DNA of 64,000 nt, taken from contig CAZOVK010000002.1 in assembly GCA_964583165.1 (NCBI GenBank), positions 1 through 64,000 of the forward strand, read 5' to 3'. A program made the position numbers and the translations under genes. Below, piece after piece: positions 34,255-42,596 of this stretch. How positions within the stretch are numbered: position 1 is the stretch's first letter; the number at the start of each line of letters is the position of its first letter. Source of the stretch: CAZOVK01 sp964583165. Its GTDB lineage: Bacteria > Bacillota > Clostridia > Lachnospirales > WRAX01. The notes beneath the pieces are model-generated. The model saw only the letters and a program-made list of their open reading frames with translations. It searched no databases and was not told where the DNA came from.

Positions 34255-34932
34255 ATGAGTTATCCTATTATAAAGGTTGAAAATGTAATAAAAAGCTTCT
34301 TGGTTGGGAGCCATTCAGTCCCCGTTCTAAATAATATCAGTCTGACGGTTGAAAAGGGTGAGTTTGTGTCACTGATGGGGCCATCGGGTTCCGGAAAAAG
34401 CACGTTGCTTTATATCATGGGTGGGCTTGACAAAGCGGACAGTGGCAGTGTTTTCATTGACAACCAAGAGATTAGTAAACTCGGCGATAGAGCAGAAAGT
34501 GTCATGCGACAAAAACATCTCGGATTTGTCTTTCAATCCTATAATTTGATTGAAAATCTGACGGTTGAAGAAAATATTTTGCTTCCGGCTATGTTGAACG
34601 GAAAAAACCGCAAGGACATAAGCCCTGCACTGAATGAACTATTAAATGCTGTGGGGTTGTATGAGCGTCGCAAGCATAGACCTGCCGAGCTTTCAGGTGG
34701 ACAACAGCAACGCACTGCAATTGCGCGTGCTTTGATAAATCGTCCCGATGTGGTTTTTGCCGATGAACCTATAGGAAATTTGGATAGCCAAAACGGTAAA
34801 GAGGTTTTGACACTCCTGCAAACACTGAATACTACCTATGGCATAACAATCGTCATGGTCACCCATTCTTATGAATCAACGAAGTATGGCAATCGGGTTA
34901 TTAGGCTGGAGGATGGGCAAATAATAAAATAA
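34255..34932 (+). CDS. ABC transporter ATPase, MacB/LolD type
   Basis: A 225-aa nucleotide-binding subunit. Walker A (GPSGSGKST, about 42-50), Q-loop (FVFQSYNLIENLT), signature (LSGGQQQR), Walker B (VVFADEP) and H-loop (VTHS) are intact. Start 34255 is 7 nt after AAGGAGA; an upstream frame from 34207 overlaps the permease stop without a better site. It pairs with the preceding two-module permease. Confidence 0.9.
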   Translation: MSYPIIKVENVIKSFLVGSHSVPVLNNISLTVEKGEFVSLMGPSGSGKSTLLYIMGGLDKADSGSVFIDNQEISKLGDRAESVMRQKHLGFVFQSYNLIENLTVEENILLPAMLNGKNRKDISPALNELLNAVGLYERRKHRPAELSGGQQQRTAIARALINRPDVVFADEPIGNLDSQNGKEVLTLLQTLNTTYGITIVMVTHSYESTKYGNRVIRLEDGQIIK

Positions 34933-34951
34933 AAACTTCTGAAAAAACCTC

Positions 34952-34982
34952 TTGCTTATGACGTAACGTCATGAGTTATAAT
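34952..34982 (+). promoter_or_regulatory. MerR-type promoter with operator in a 19-bp spacer
   Basis: TTGCTT (34952-34957) and TATAAT (34977-34982) are separated by 19 bp rather than 17. The spacer contains the perfect palindrome ATGACGT-A-ACGTCAT (34958-34972). Overlong spacers with a central dyad are the hallmark of MerR-family promoters. Confidence 0.75.
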
Positions 34983-35003
34983 ACAATCAAGAGGTGATTG
35001 AAC

Positions 35004-35804
35004 ATGGAGTACAGAGCAATTCCAAAGGGATATATGACAGTTGGTGAGCTTGCAAAGAAAATGAACACCACAGTAAGAACCTTGCAATACTACGACAAAG
35101 AGGGGCTTCTTACCCCGTCAGCTGAGAGCGAGGGCGGGCGCAGGCTCTATACAGACAAAGATATGGTAAAACTTCATCAGATACTATCTATGAAATATCT
35201 GGGCTTTTCGCTTGACGAGATAAAAGGGCATTTGGCATCGCTTGACACGCCTGATGATGTAGCGAGAGTCTTAGGTGAACAGGCTAGGATAGTTAAGGAA
35301 AAAATCGCGACACTAACCGAAACGTTACGGGCTATTGAAGCTCTAAGAGAAGAAACCTTGCGTATGCACACGGTTGATTTCAAGAAATACGCCGACATAA
35401 TCGTGCTTCTACAGTTAAAAAATGACCTCTATTGGGTAGTCAAACACTTCGATGATAATATGCTTGAACACATACGTGAAAACTTTAGTCAACAAAGTGG
35501 CTTAGAATTTGTAAATGAATGGAAAGACCTGTGTGATGAAACGGCAGAGCTTCAAAAAAACGGCATATCGCCGCTAAGTGAACAGGGTCAAGCGATAGCG
35601 AAAACTTGGTGGGACATTGTGATAAAGTTTACAGGCGGGAATATGGCTATGTTGCCACAATTGATGGAGTTCGCGCAAAACAGGGACAACTGGGACAATG
35701 TATGGAAAGAGAAGTATACGCTGGTTGAGCCATTTTTAATGCAGGCGTTAGAGGAGTTTTTCAAGAATATGGGTCAAAATCCGTTTGAGGGGGTTTCGCA
35801 ATGA
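35004..35804 (+). CDS. MerR-family regulator with TipAS-like C-terminal domain
   Basis: A 266-aa regulator. The winged helix (about 8-75) has TVGELAKKMNTTVRTLQYYD, then GRRLYTDKDMVKLHQI. A coiled-coil dimer helix (about 80-120) and an alpha-helical C-terminal part resembling the TipAS ligand pocket (about 130-262, with KTWWDIVIKF and EKYTLVEPFLMQALEEFF) follow. TipAS domains bind hydrophobic antibiotics. GAGGTGA is 6 nt before ATG at 35004. It overlaps the ABC ATPase gene by 4 nt, so drug-induced expression of the exporter is likely. Confidence 0.85.
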   Translation: MEYRAIPKGYMTVGELAKKMNTTVRTLQYYDKEGLLTPSAESEGGRRLYTDKDMVKLHQILSMKYLGFSLDEIKGHLASLDTPDDVARVLGEQARIVKEKIATLTETLRAIEALREETLRMHTVDFKKYADIIVLLQLKNDLYWVVKHFDDNMLEHIRENFSQQSGLEFVNEWKDLCDETAELQKNGISPLSEQGQAIAKTWWDIVIKFTGGNMAMLPQLMEFAQNRDNWDNVWKEKYTLVEPFLMQALEEFFKNMGQNPFEGVSQ

Positions 35805-36613
35805 GTATAGCGGTTAGGGTTAATAACCTTGTAAAGAATTACGGCGCAAATAGCGTCATCAAAGGCATTTCGTTTGAAGTCAGACAGGGCGAAATCTTCG
35901 CTTTCCTTGGCACGAACGGCGCTGGAAAGACCACAACGCTTGAATGTATCGAGGGTTTACGCGGTTATGACAGCGGTAAAATAGATATAAGCGGTAAGGT
36001 AGGCGTTCAATTACAGTCAGCGTCGCTCCCGGCTAACATCAAAGCCATTGAAGCGATAAGGTTATTTTCGAAGTGGAATAGAAGTGGCGTTGATACACAT
36101 CTGCTCACGGCTTTTGGGATTGATGAAATAAAAAACAAGCAATACAAGGATATGTCCGTGGGTCAAAAACGACGACTCCACTTAGCTCTCGCGCTAATCG
36201 GCAACCCAGACATTATCATTCTTGATGAACCCACGGCGGGTCTTGACGTAGAAGGCAGAGTTGCGCTCCACGAAGAAATCAGAAAACTAAAGGCGGCAGG
36301 CAAGACAATAATTATGGCAAGCCACGACATGGCAGAAGTGGAAAGCCTATGTGACCGCATCGCCATTCTGAAAGACGGTAAACTAGCCTTTATGGGTACG
36401 GCGGGTGAACTTACGGCCCATATCGGTGTGAGCTGTACCATTCACATAAAGACAGAAAAAGGCGTTAACACTTTTACATCAGACAATATAACCGAAACAC
36501 TGCTCACAGAGCTTTCACGCTACAAGCAAGAACACATAACCGTTCTTGATGTTAAGGTCGAGAAAGCTACACTTGAAGAGAGATTTATCGCTATAGCAAG
36601 GGGGAACGAGTAA
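35801..36613 (+). CDS. ABC-2 type exporter ATPase
   Basis: A 270-aa ATPase of the drug/antibiotic exporter branch. Walker A is GTNGAGKTT (about 36-44), the Q-loop region is VQLQSASLP, the signature is MSVGQKRR (V for G at the third position), Walker B is IIILDEP and the H-loop is MASHD. The C-terminal 60 residues form the usual extra domain. It overlaps MerR by 4 nt and the permease by 1 nt (TAATG). It probably pumps out the drug sensed by the MerR protein. Confidence 0.9.
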   Translation: MSIAVRVNNLVKNYGANSVIKGISFEVRQGEIFAFLGTNGAGKTTTLECIEGLRGYDSGKIDISGKVGVQLQSASLPANIKAIEAIRLFSKWNRSGVDTHLLTAFGIDEIKNKQYKDMSVGQKRRLHLALALIGNPDIIILDEPTAGLDVEGRVALHEEIRKLKAAGKTIIMASHDMAEVESLCDRIAILKDGKLAFMGTAGELTAHIGVSCTIHIKTEKGVNTFTSDNITETLLTELSRYKQEHITVLDVKVEKATLEERFIAIARGNE

Positions 36614-37326
36614 TGAGCACGTTTTTATATGGCATTGGGCTACAATGGAAGCTGGACTTTAGAAATAAAGGTGTTGTTGTTACCTATTATGTTGTACCGT
36701 TGGTGTTCTTTGCCTTCATGGGCGGTATCTTCACATCAATTAACCCCGACGCAAAGGATACACTCATACAATCTATGACAGTTTTCGCTGTAACTATGGG
36801 TACGATTCTCGGCTCACCCGCGCCGCTTGTAGAGCTCTACGGCAGTGACATAAAGAAGGCATACAAGGTCGGCGGGATTCCGCTGTGGGTGGGGGCGGTG
36901 AACAACGCTATATCGGCTTTCATCCACTTGATGATAACTAGCGCAATAATATATGTAGCGGCTCCTCTAATCTATCAAGCCACAGCTCCCGAAAGCGTAA
37001 CACAACATTTTCTGTCGGTCGCGCTGTTCTTACTAGCCGCTATTGGGGTAGGAACTCTTCTAGGGCTGTTTGTTAAGGCGACATCAAAGCTGACAATGCT
37101 TGCACAAATAATTTTCTTGCCGTCGGTTATGCTGTCAGGTATCATGTTTCCGCTAAGTTATCTGCCGAGTGTGTTGGCGACAATCGGGAAGTTATTCCCC
37201 GCTACATGGGGATTTATACTGCTGACGGAAAAGTTTGACTGGGCTAATGTGTTTCCGCTTGTCATTATCTTTGCAATTGCAACTGTTTTAAGCGCATTTA
37301 AGCTATCAAGAATCAAAAGAGTTTAG
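36613..37326 (+). CDS. ABC-2 type exporter permease
   Basis: A 237-aa membrane protein with about six helices (near 20-40, 52-70, 90-115, 130-155, 165-185, 210-230) and the family motif LPSVMLSGIMFPLSYLP before the last helices. It partners with the preceding ATPase. Part of its 3' end also occurs as a decayed copy at 28989-29143. Confidence 0.88.
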   Translation: MSTFLYGIGLQWKLDFRNKGVVVTYYVVPLVFFAFMGGIFTSINPDAKDTLIQSMTVFAVTMGTILGSPAPLVELYGSDIKKAYKVGGIPLWVGAVNNAISAFIHLMITSAIIYVAAPLIYQATAPESVTQHFLSVALFLLAAIGVGTLLGLFVKATSKLTMLAQIIFLPSVMLSGIMFPLSYLPSVLATIGKLFPATWGFILLTEKFDWANVFPLVIIFAIATVLSAFKLSRIKRV

Positions 37327-37330
37327 CTAG

Positions 37331-37368
37331 AAAAGCCACTGCCGCAGTAGCGGCAGTGGCTTCATTTC
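37331..37368 (+). terminator. Strong terminator after the MerR-ABC-2 operon
   Basis: AAGCCACTGCCGC (37333-37345) pairs perfectly with GCGGCAGTGGCTT (37350-37362), a 13-bp stem with a 4-nt loop, followed by CATTTCG. Confidence 0.8.
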
Positions 37369-37504
37369 GCAAAGGATATTGTGAAGTGGCACGGAGGTTC
37401 CCCCGAAATTATTGCTAAGGATTTACGTATTGCGTTATGATTTTCTTGCCACCTGCACATAAAGTGAGAATGTTCACCACTTGAATTATTTTCAGATTGA
37501 TATA

Positions 37505-39460
37505 TTATTTAAGCGGTATGCAAACGCCTACGCGAAAGATTGTGTCGTTCGGCATAATATCAAGCACTCCGCCGTTACGCTCTACAATATCCCTAACAGA
37601 GCGTAGCCCTATACCGCGCCTGCCTGTGACCTTGCTTGACAATATGATTTCTCCTTGCTTTTGTGGGGTACCACTGTAGGTATTCTCTATAAGTAGAAAA
37701 AATAGAGCACTGTTATTCGTGCTACTTATGGCAATATTGCGGTTGCCTTTGGTTTGCCGCTGACAGGCTTCAATGGCGTTTTCCAGAAGATTGCCAAAAA
37801 GTGTACACAACTCTATATCGGATAGTGATAGTTTTTCGGGTAGAATCAGCTGAATCTTTATTTGGATATCGTGCTTCTTTGCCGTGTTGTAGTAATAGCC
37901 CAAAAGCGCGTTTACGGCGGCGTTTTTGCAAAACAGCGTGTCTTTGGCGTAATCAGTCGTATCTATGGCTTGCGTAACGCGCCCCAGATATTCGTGTAAA
38001 GGGTTTGTGTCTATTTCTGTGTTGGTATTTTGGACTGCCAAGCCCTCTATAGCGCGTAAGTGCTGGCGAAAGTCATGTACAAGACGGCGGTTTTCCGTTG
38101 CTTGTACCGCGAGCCTGCTTGAATACTCCAATTGCATGGTAAGTTGGCGTTTAATCTGCCTATGCTCCTCGGCAAATGAAAGACTGTTGGCATACGCGTC
38201 TGTTATGGTGCGCCACAAGGTGTAGCCAATGGTTGCAATCAGTGCGGTACTGCCTATTTCCAAGAACCAACCTCCTATAATGGGCTCATAGAAGGGCAAC
38301 AGTCTGTCCCATACAAACGCGGCGGCGTAAACAAGATTGGCGTAAAACAAAACCCAGCCTTGCTCGATGCCTGTTGTTATCGCAATAGCGGAGGTAATGA
38401 GCAAGTACGCCGCCGTGACTAATTTGAAAACAAACACAACAACAGAAAAGGCGTGCATGAGCGGAATAGTTAAGTTTCGTGATATTAGCCCATAAATCAG
38501 AGCAATCCCGCAAATCAGCATGGCTACCGATATGCTTATCAAACGTGGCATTCTGCTTGTATCACATAGTTTATTGTGTATAACAATTACCAACAGCGTC
38601 ACCAAATAGCCGCTAAAAAGCTCCACCGCGTACCACGGAGAAACGGGCAACGTGAGTGCCGCATGAAGAATAGGGTAAGAGATAAACCCACAAGCGGCCA
38701 AACAAAGTAGTGCAAAGCGCAGAGCGTTTCGCTCTTCTCTACGAATGCCCAAATAAAGTGCGCATATACCCACGATTATTACAAGCGCAAGTATTACCAG
38801 ACGTAGCCATAGGCGCATATCCCTTGCGGCGTTTATGGCTTCCAGTGTGCCAAAGGCGGGGGGATATACAAGCCCACTGTAGTAGTGTGAATAGTTACTT
38901 GCGGTCAGCAGGATAGTGGTTCTGTCTGATGCCTCAAAGGCTATAATGCGGTTGCCGGTTTGTGGGTTATAGGTTTCGGGGTTCGGGTCGCCTACAGCTA
39001 ATAATAATTTGTCGCCGACATATAAACGATATGCTGAGAATATCTCGGGTAATTCTAGCGCATAGACTTGCGGTTGTTTTGGCAGTTGAATGTTTAGAGC
39101 ATAACTTGCGCTACCATATGGGTCATCGTCGCCGAAGTCAAATCGCATACGCTCGCCAATCATTGTGTAGAGCATGTAATGGTCGTATTTATTGCTGTCT
39201 AAGTCATCAGGCGTAAGCATTGCGCTAGGGTAGAGTTCCCAACCGTAAGTAAGGTATCTTATCGGGTGTTTCTGCAAGTCCTCATCCGTTAATACCAACA
39301 AACCGTTCGCAGCTTGCGTTGCCTGATGTGTGTATTTGTTGTCAAAGTGATACATACACAAAAATAAAACTGAAAACACTAACAGCACCAATAGGGATGC
39401 GAATAGCCTCTTTAACAGCGAAAATTTCGGCGACACAGTTTTTCGCGTGACATTTATCAT
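37505..39460 (-). CDS. Sensor histidine kinase, 7-helix membrane sensor with GHKL ATPase
   Basis: A 651-aa kinase. An N-terminal helix (about 16-37) and an extracellular domain of about 170 residues (40-212, 7TMR-DISM-like, ending YPPAFGTLEAIN) precede about seven closely packed helices (about 215-420). A dimerisation helix follows, with H462 in RRLVHDFRQHL, and a GHKL ATPase domain with NLLENAIEAC (N-box) and TGRRGIGLRSVRDIVERNGG (G-box). This is the AgrC-like class that pairs with LytTR response regulators, which is what the operon supplies. It overlaps the surface-protein gene by 4 nt. It probably senses the envelope together with that protein. Confidence 0.88.
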   Translation of the reverse strand: MINVTRKTVSPKFSLLKRLFASLLVLLVFSVLFLCMYHFDNKYTHQATQAANGLLVLTDEDLQKHPIRYLTYGWELYPSAMLTPDDLDSNKYDHYMLYTMIGERMRFDFGDDDPYGSASYALNIQLPKQPQVYALELPEIFSAYRLYVGDKLLLAVGDPNPETYNPQTGNRIIAFEASDRTTILLTASNYSHYYSGLVYPPAFGTLEAINAARDMRLWLRLVILALVIIVGICALYLGIRREERNALRFALLCLAACGFISYPILHAALTLPVSPWYAVELFSGYLVTLLVIVIHNKLCDTSRMPRLISISVAMLICGIALIYGLISRNLTIPLMHAFSVVVFVFKLVTAAYLLITSAIAITTGIEQGWVLFYANLVYAAAFVWDRLLPFYEPIIGGWFLEIGSTALIATIGYTLWRTITDAYANSLSFAEEHRQIKRQLTMQLEYSSRLAVQATENRRLVHDFRQHLRAIEGLAVQNTNTEIDTNPLHEYLGRVTQAIDTTDYAKDTLFCKNAAVNALLGYYYNTAKKHDIQIKIQLILPEKLSLSDIELCTLFGNLLENAIEACQRQTKGNRNIAISSTNNSALFFLLIENTYSGTPQKQGEIILSSKVTGRRGIGLRSVRDIVERNGGVLDIMPNDTIFRVGVCIPLK

Positions 39461-41583
39461 CGCCTTACAAGCCGTTTTCGAAGCAGCCAGCCGCCCAAGC
39501 CAACAACAGGTAGCGATACACCACAGATGATAGCCAATACAGCATTAGTATTGTTCGACGCTTGTGTACTCGTTCGAATAATCGGCAATTTAGCCGAAAC
39601 GCTCGGTGGTTCAAAAGTTGGAGTCGGTGTCGTTATCGTCGTGTGAGGTACGCCCCCATTTGAATCAACAGCTGTTGGCGTGTTCTGCTCGTGTATGGTG
39701 TAATAGCCCGTTTGGTCAACAATAAATGTCGCTACGGCGATATTCTCATCATAAATGCCGCTATATTCTATGCCCTGCTCGTCGGTGAGAATCAATTGGG
39801 CTGTAGCGTCTAGCATGTGGTATGGCACCATGACTATGGTTTTCGGTATATAAGTTACGGGAATATCGTTTAATTCTATCGAAAAAGTAAACGTACTATC
39901 GCTTATCATTGTGATAGTCACAGAAAAGCGGTCGCTGTCTTTGATGTTAAGACCGTCAAACACATCTCTAGGTATCGAAATACTGATGCCCTGCTTAGAA
40001 AACCGTACGGCTTCAGCGTCATAAAGCATCATAAGAAGGCGAGTGCCAGAGATAATATCTTGCGTCTGTCCAAAAAACTCCTTGAAAGCTTGCGGGGTTG
40101 GTGAAGCCGTATCTGTGGGTATTTCTTCTGTATCGCTTGGTTTTGTGCTGTCCGGCTCGGGGTGTATGGTTTCGTTTGACCTCGGCGTTATGGATTCATC
40201 TTCATTGGCGTTAGGGTAGGGGAGGTAGTCCGTCAACTCAGTCTGGTTTTCCGCTATCGAATCAACCTCAATGGGTTTAGTCGTTGTGGGGGTAACAATA
40301 ACATCAGGGGTTTTGTTTGTGTAGTTCGGTGTATGTTCAGTATGGTCATAATCATCGTAATTGTAATCATAATTATTGCCGCTACTATTGTCGGCCCCGT
40401 TTTCGGGTGGATTTTGACTTTGGTCGGGTGGGGTTTGATTGTCACTATCGCCGCCGTCGCGGTCACCGTCAAGTTTAATCATGCCTATGTCATCGAAAAA
40501 AACATACTGTCCGTTATCCATTAAATTGAGTACGTTGGATATTTTGCCATTGGCTATAAGCACGAAGTAGTAATTGTCGCGAGTGATCAAAAAGTTAAGC
40601 GGGATTGTGAAATAATCCGCGCCAAACTGCACTTGTTCTGCGTTTAGGTCTTGCCAATTACCGCCGGTCAACTCTTCGTCAAGCAGCTGTCTTTTCCCGG
40701 CGTGCAAATATTTAACCACAGGCGATTTAAGCCCCGCGTCTATATGCTCAGATACATTCACCTTCACTGTGTTATCAGATGTAATGCCATATATAATGCG
40801 GAATGTATTAGGTTCATAGATATAAACAGGTGCCTCCACAGAAAAATATTGCTTTTGCAATGTGTATTTGTCCTCGTCTTCAGGCGAAAGCTTGTAGTAA
40901 AGCGTCGGATAATAGAGGTAAGCAAAATATGAGTTAGGCTCACTCGATATGTAATCAATCACTAAATCAACATTTTCTGTGCCGTCTGCGGTTGTAACGG
41001 TATATGTGGCATAATCGGCTTGCAAGTGTGCCATATATGCTTCTAGCGCCGTAATATCGCCCATTTCAAGCATAATACATTCCAGATATTCTATTGTTGG
41101 TTCATTAAAAATCGGCTTCTTTTCCGGGGTCACAGGGTCCGGTTCTGGTTCTTCTTCGGTTCTGTCGTCATAAATGGTGAAATTAACTGCTTGGCGTTTC
41201 AAAACGTCAGGCGAATACAACGTCCAATCATCGGGTACGACTACATCGGCGTAGATAGTATATTCCCCCGGCACATATGCCCCGTTTTCCATAGGCAAAT
41301 CTTCAAAGTGCCAGTTCCACGGCAATTCTGTATGGGTATATGTGTTAAAATCTGGGTCCGGTGGTTGCCAAATAGAAACAAACGCGGTGCCAAACGATTC
41401 AAGCAAATCCGATATAACACTATCAACATCCTGCACAGAAGCAGTGCGCACAAGTGAATTGTATGTTACAATATTGACTATCTGCCAAACGCCGGGGTGT
41501 TCCGGGTCTTCATACGAAAAAACAGGCAGGGCACTGGCAAAACATATAATTATAGCGATAACAACCGCCGTCACACGCTTCAC
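39457..41583 (-). CDS. Membrane-anchored surface protein inside the two-component operon
   Basis: A 708-aa exported protein with signal peptide (1-23, ending VFSYE). Folded N-terminal domains (about 25-400) are followed by a low-complexity Pro/Ser/Asn/Tyr/Thr region (about 405-540, with NNYDYNYDDYDHTEHT) and a beta domain (about 545-660, FSKQGISISIPRDVFDGL). The C-terminal helix and basic tail (AVLAIICGVSLPVVGLGGWLLRKRLVRR, split across about 680-708) anchor it. LPIIRT near 667 only loosely resembles a sorting motif, so plain membrane anchoring is preferred. Both ends overlap the regulator and kinase genes by 4 nt. No family is recognised. Position suggests an extracellular sensing or ligand-presenting partner of the kinase. 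Confidence 0.75.
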   Translation of the reverse strand: MKRVTAVVIAIIICFASALPVFSYEDPEHPGVWQIVNIVTYNSLVRTASVQDVDSVISDLLESFGTAFVSIWQPPDPDFNTYTHTELPWNWHFEDLPMENGAYVPGEYTIYADVVVPDDWTLYSPDVLKRQAVNFTIYDDRTEEEPEPDPVTPEKKPIFNEPTIEYLECIMLEMGDITALEAYMAHLQADYATYTVTTADGTENVDLVIDYISSEPNSYFAYLYYPTLYYKLSPEDEDKYTLQKQYFSVEAPVYIYEPNTFRIIYGITSDNTVKVNVSEHIDAGLKSPVVKYLHAGKRQLLDEELTGGNWQDLNAEQVQFGADYFTIPLNFLITRDNYYFVLIANGKISNVLNLMDNGQYVFFDDIGMIKLDGDRDGGDSDNQTPPDQSQNPPENGADNSSGNNYDYNYDDYDHTEHTPNYTNKTPDVIVTPTTTKPIEVDSIAENQTELTDYLPYPNANEDESITPRSNETIHPEPDSTKPSDTEEIPTDTASPTPQAFKEFFGQTQDIISGTRLLMMLYDAEAVRFSKQGISISIPRDVFDGLNIKDSDRFSVTITMISDSTFTFSIELNDIPVTYIPKTIVMVPYHMLDATAQLILTDEQGIEYSGIYDENIAVATFIVDQTGYYTIHEQNTPTAVDSNGGVPHTTITTPTPTFEPPSVSAKLPIIRTSTQASNNTNAVLAIICGVSLPVVGLGGWLLRKRLVRR

Positions 41584-42302
41584 AATAGCCCCCCCGATTC
41601 CTCATAAACAAACCGCCTAAAGGTTGCCCCCAAGGCATTTTTATTCCGTATGCTCATGGGTATAACCTCACCGTTTTTCAGCACAAACGTGTGACCTTCC
41701 TGCCTCTCTACATAGTTAAGGTTCACCATTGTGCCGCGCAAGCATATAATGAAGCTTTTCAGTTTGCCAAGCGGTTCAGTTACATCACGAAAACTCTCGT
41801 TTACCTTTATTACACCATTCTCCATATGCACGTAGGTTACATGTTTTTTATAGTCTATGTACAAGATGTTCTGAATGGGCAGTGACAATTTAGCGCCCCC
41901 TGAAACAACATTTAGTACGGCTGTTGCTTCTTCCTGCCTAAGTTTACAATTACTCATCGCCACTAAAAACGCCGCGTCATCAATCGGTTTAACAAGATAA
42001 GACACCGCGCGCACGGTATAACCCTCAACGGCAAAATCTCGCGTTATGGTGAGAAAGATAATCTTGCAGTTTTTGTCTTTTTCAAAGACCTTAATTGCCG
42101 CATCCATGCCGCTCATGCCACCCATAAATATGTCCATAAACACAAGTGAAAACACTCCCGCCTTAAACGCGTCAAGAAACGCCTCTGCGCCTCCAAACTC
42201 CACAATCTCAAAGTCCAAGCGGTGGCTTTGAGCGTAATCCAACAACTTCTCTGAAAGTAACGTGCGGTCATACGAAATGTCGTCAACAATGGCAATCTTC
42301 AT
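41580..42302 (-). CDS. LytTR response regulator (AgrA/LytR class)
   Basis: A 240-aa regulator. The receiver (1-120) has D7/D8, phosphoacceptor D57 (LVFMDIFMGG), T85 (FLTITRD) and K106 (LVKPID). The LytTR domain (about 135-238) has NILYIDYKKHVTYVHM, LKSFIICLRGTMVNLNYVER and VIPMSIRNKNALG. Start 42302 follows AGGAGA; the frame reaches back to 42353, but that would lie inside the -10 box. It is the first gene of the operon with the surface protein and kinase. Paired 20-bp direct repeats directly upstream are candidate binding sites. Confidence 0.9.
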   Translation of the reverse strand: MKIAIVDDISYDRTLLSEKLLDYAQSHRLDFEIVEFGGAEAFLDAFKAGVFSLVFMDIFMGGMSGMDAAIKVFEKDKNCKIIFLTITRDFAVEGYTVRAVSYLVKPIDDAAFLVAMSNCKLRQEEATAVLNVVSGGAKLSLPIQNILYIDYKKHVTYVHMENGVIKVNESFRDVTEPLGKLKSFIICLRGTMVNLNYVERQEGHTFVLKNGEVIPMSIRNKNALGATFRRFVYEESGGLL

Positions 42303-42351
42303 AACTTGATAGCTTCTCCTGAAAGAATATAAATGAAAATTACGATAAGTC

Positions 42352-42380
42352 ATTATAACACAAAACTATAAACCTGTCCA
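42352..42380 (-). promoter_or_regulatory. Promoter of the regulator-surface protein-kinase operon
   Basis: Minus strand TGGACA (42380-42375), a 17-nt spacer and TATAAT (42357-42352), about 50 nt before the start codon. Confidence 0.65.
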
Positions 42381-42401
42381 TATTCTAAAACCCAGAAGCC
42401 T

Positions 42402-42488
42402 TGCGCTTTGAGTATAAATATTGCCTTTCGAGTAGAATCATAAAAAATAATTTTGCGGCTTGAGTAGAAACCCTGCGGCTTGAGCAAA
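42402..42488 (+). repeat. Two pairs of 20-bp-period direct repeats, candidate LytTR operator array
   Basis: Four related 17-mers start at 42402 (TGCGCTTTGAGTATAAA), 42422 (TGCCTTTCGAGTAGAAT), 42454 (TGCGGCTTGAGTAGAAA) and 42474 (TGCGGCTTGAGCAAACC). The starts are 20, 32 and 20 bp apart, forming two pairs. Direct repeats about two helical turns apart are typical LytTR targets. The last copy ends 5 nt before the -35 of the divergent SLH gene promoter. Confidence 0.7.
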
Positions 42489-42493
42489 CCCTA

Positions 42494-42522
42494 TTGACTT
42501 TCGTTTTCAGCTGTTTCATACT
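42494..42522 (+). promoter_or_regulatory. Promoter of the 1611-aa SLH gene
   Basis: TTGACT (42494-42499), a 17-nt spacer and CATACT (42517-42522), immediately downstream of the repeat array, as expected for an activated promoter. Confidence 0.55.
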
Positions 42523-42596
42523 TAGCAAAATATTGTCATTATGCAAGAGGGGTATTAATAACGTAACAAAACACAAACAGGGAGGGAAGTATTTTA

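Noticed and set aside
39540..39640. LPIIRT as a sortase motif in the 708-aa protein
   Set aside because: Does not match LPXTG, and the spacing to the hydrophobic helix is irregular; simple membrane anchoring fits.
42402..42488. Short repeats considered as a CRISPR or a replication iteron array
   Set aside because: Only four imperfect copies in a divergent promoter region; a regulator site explains them better.
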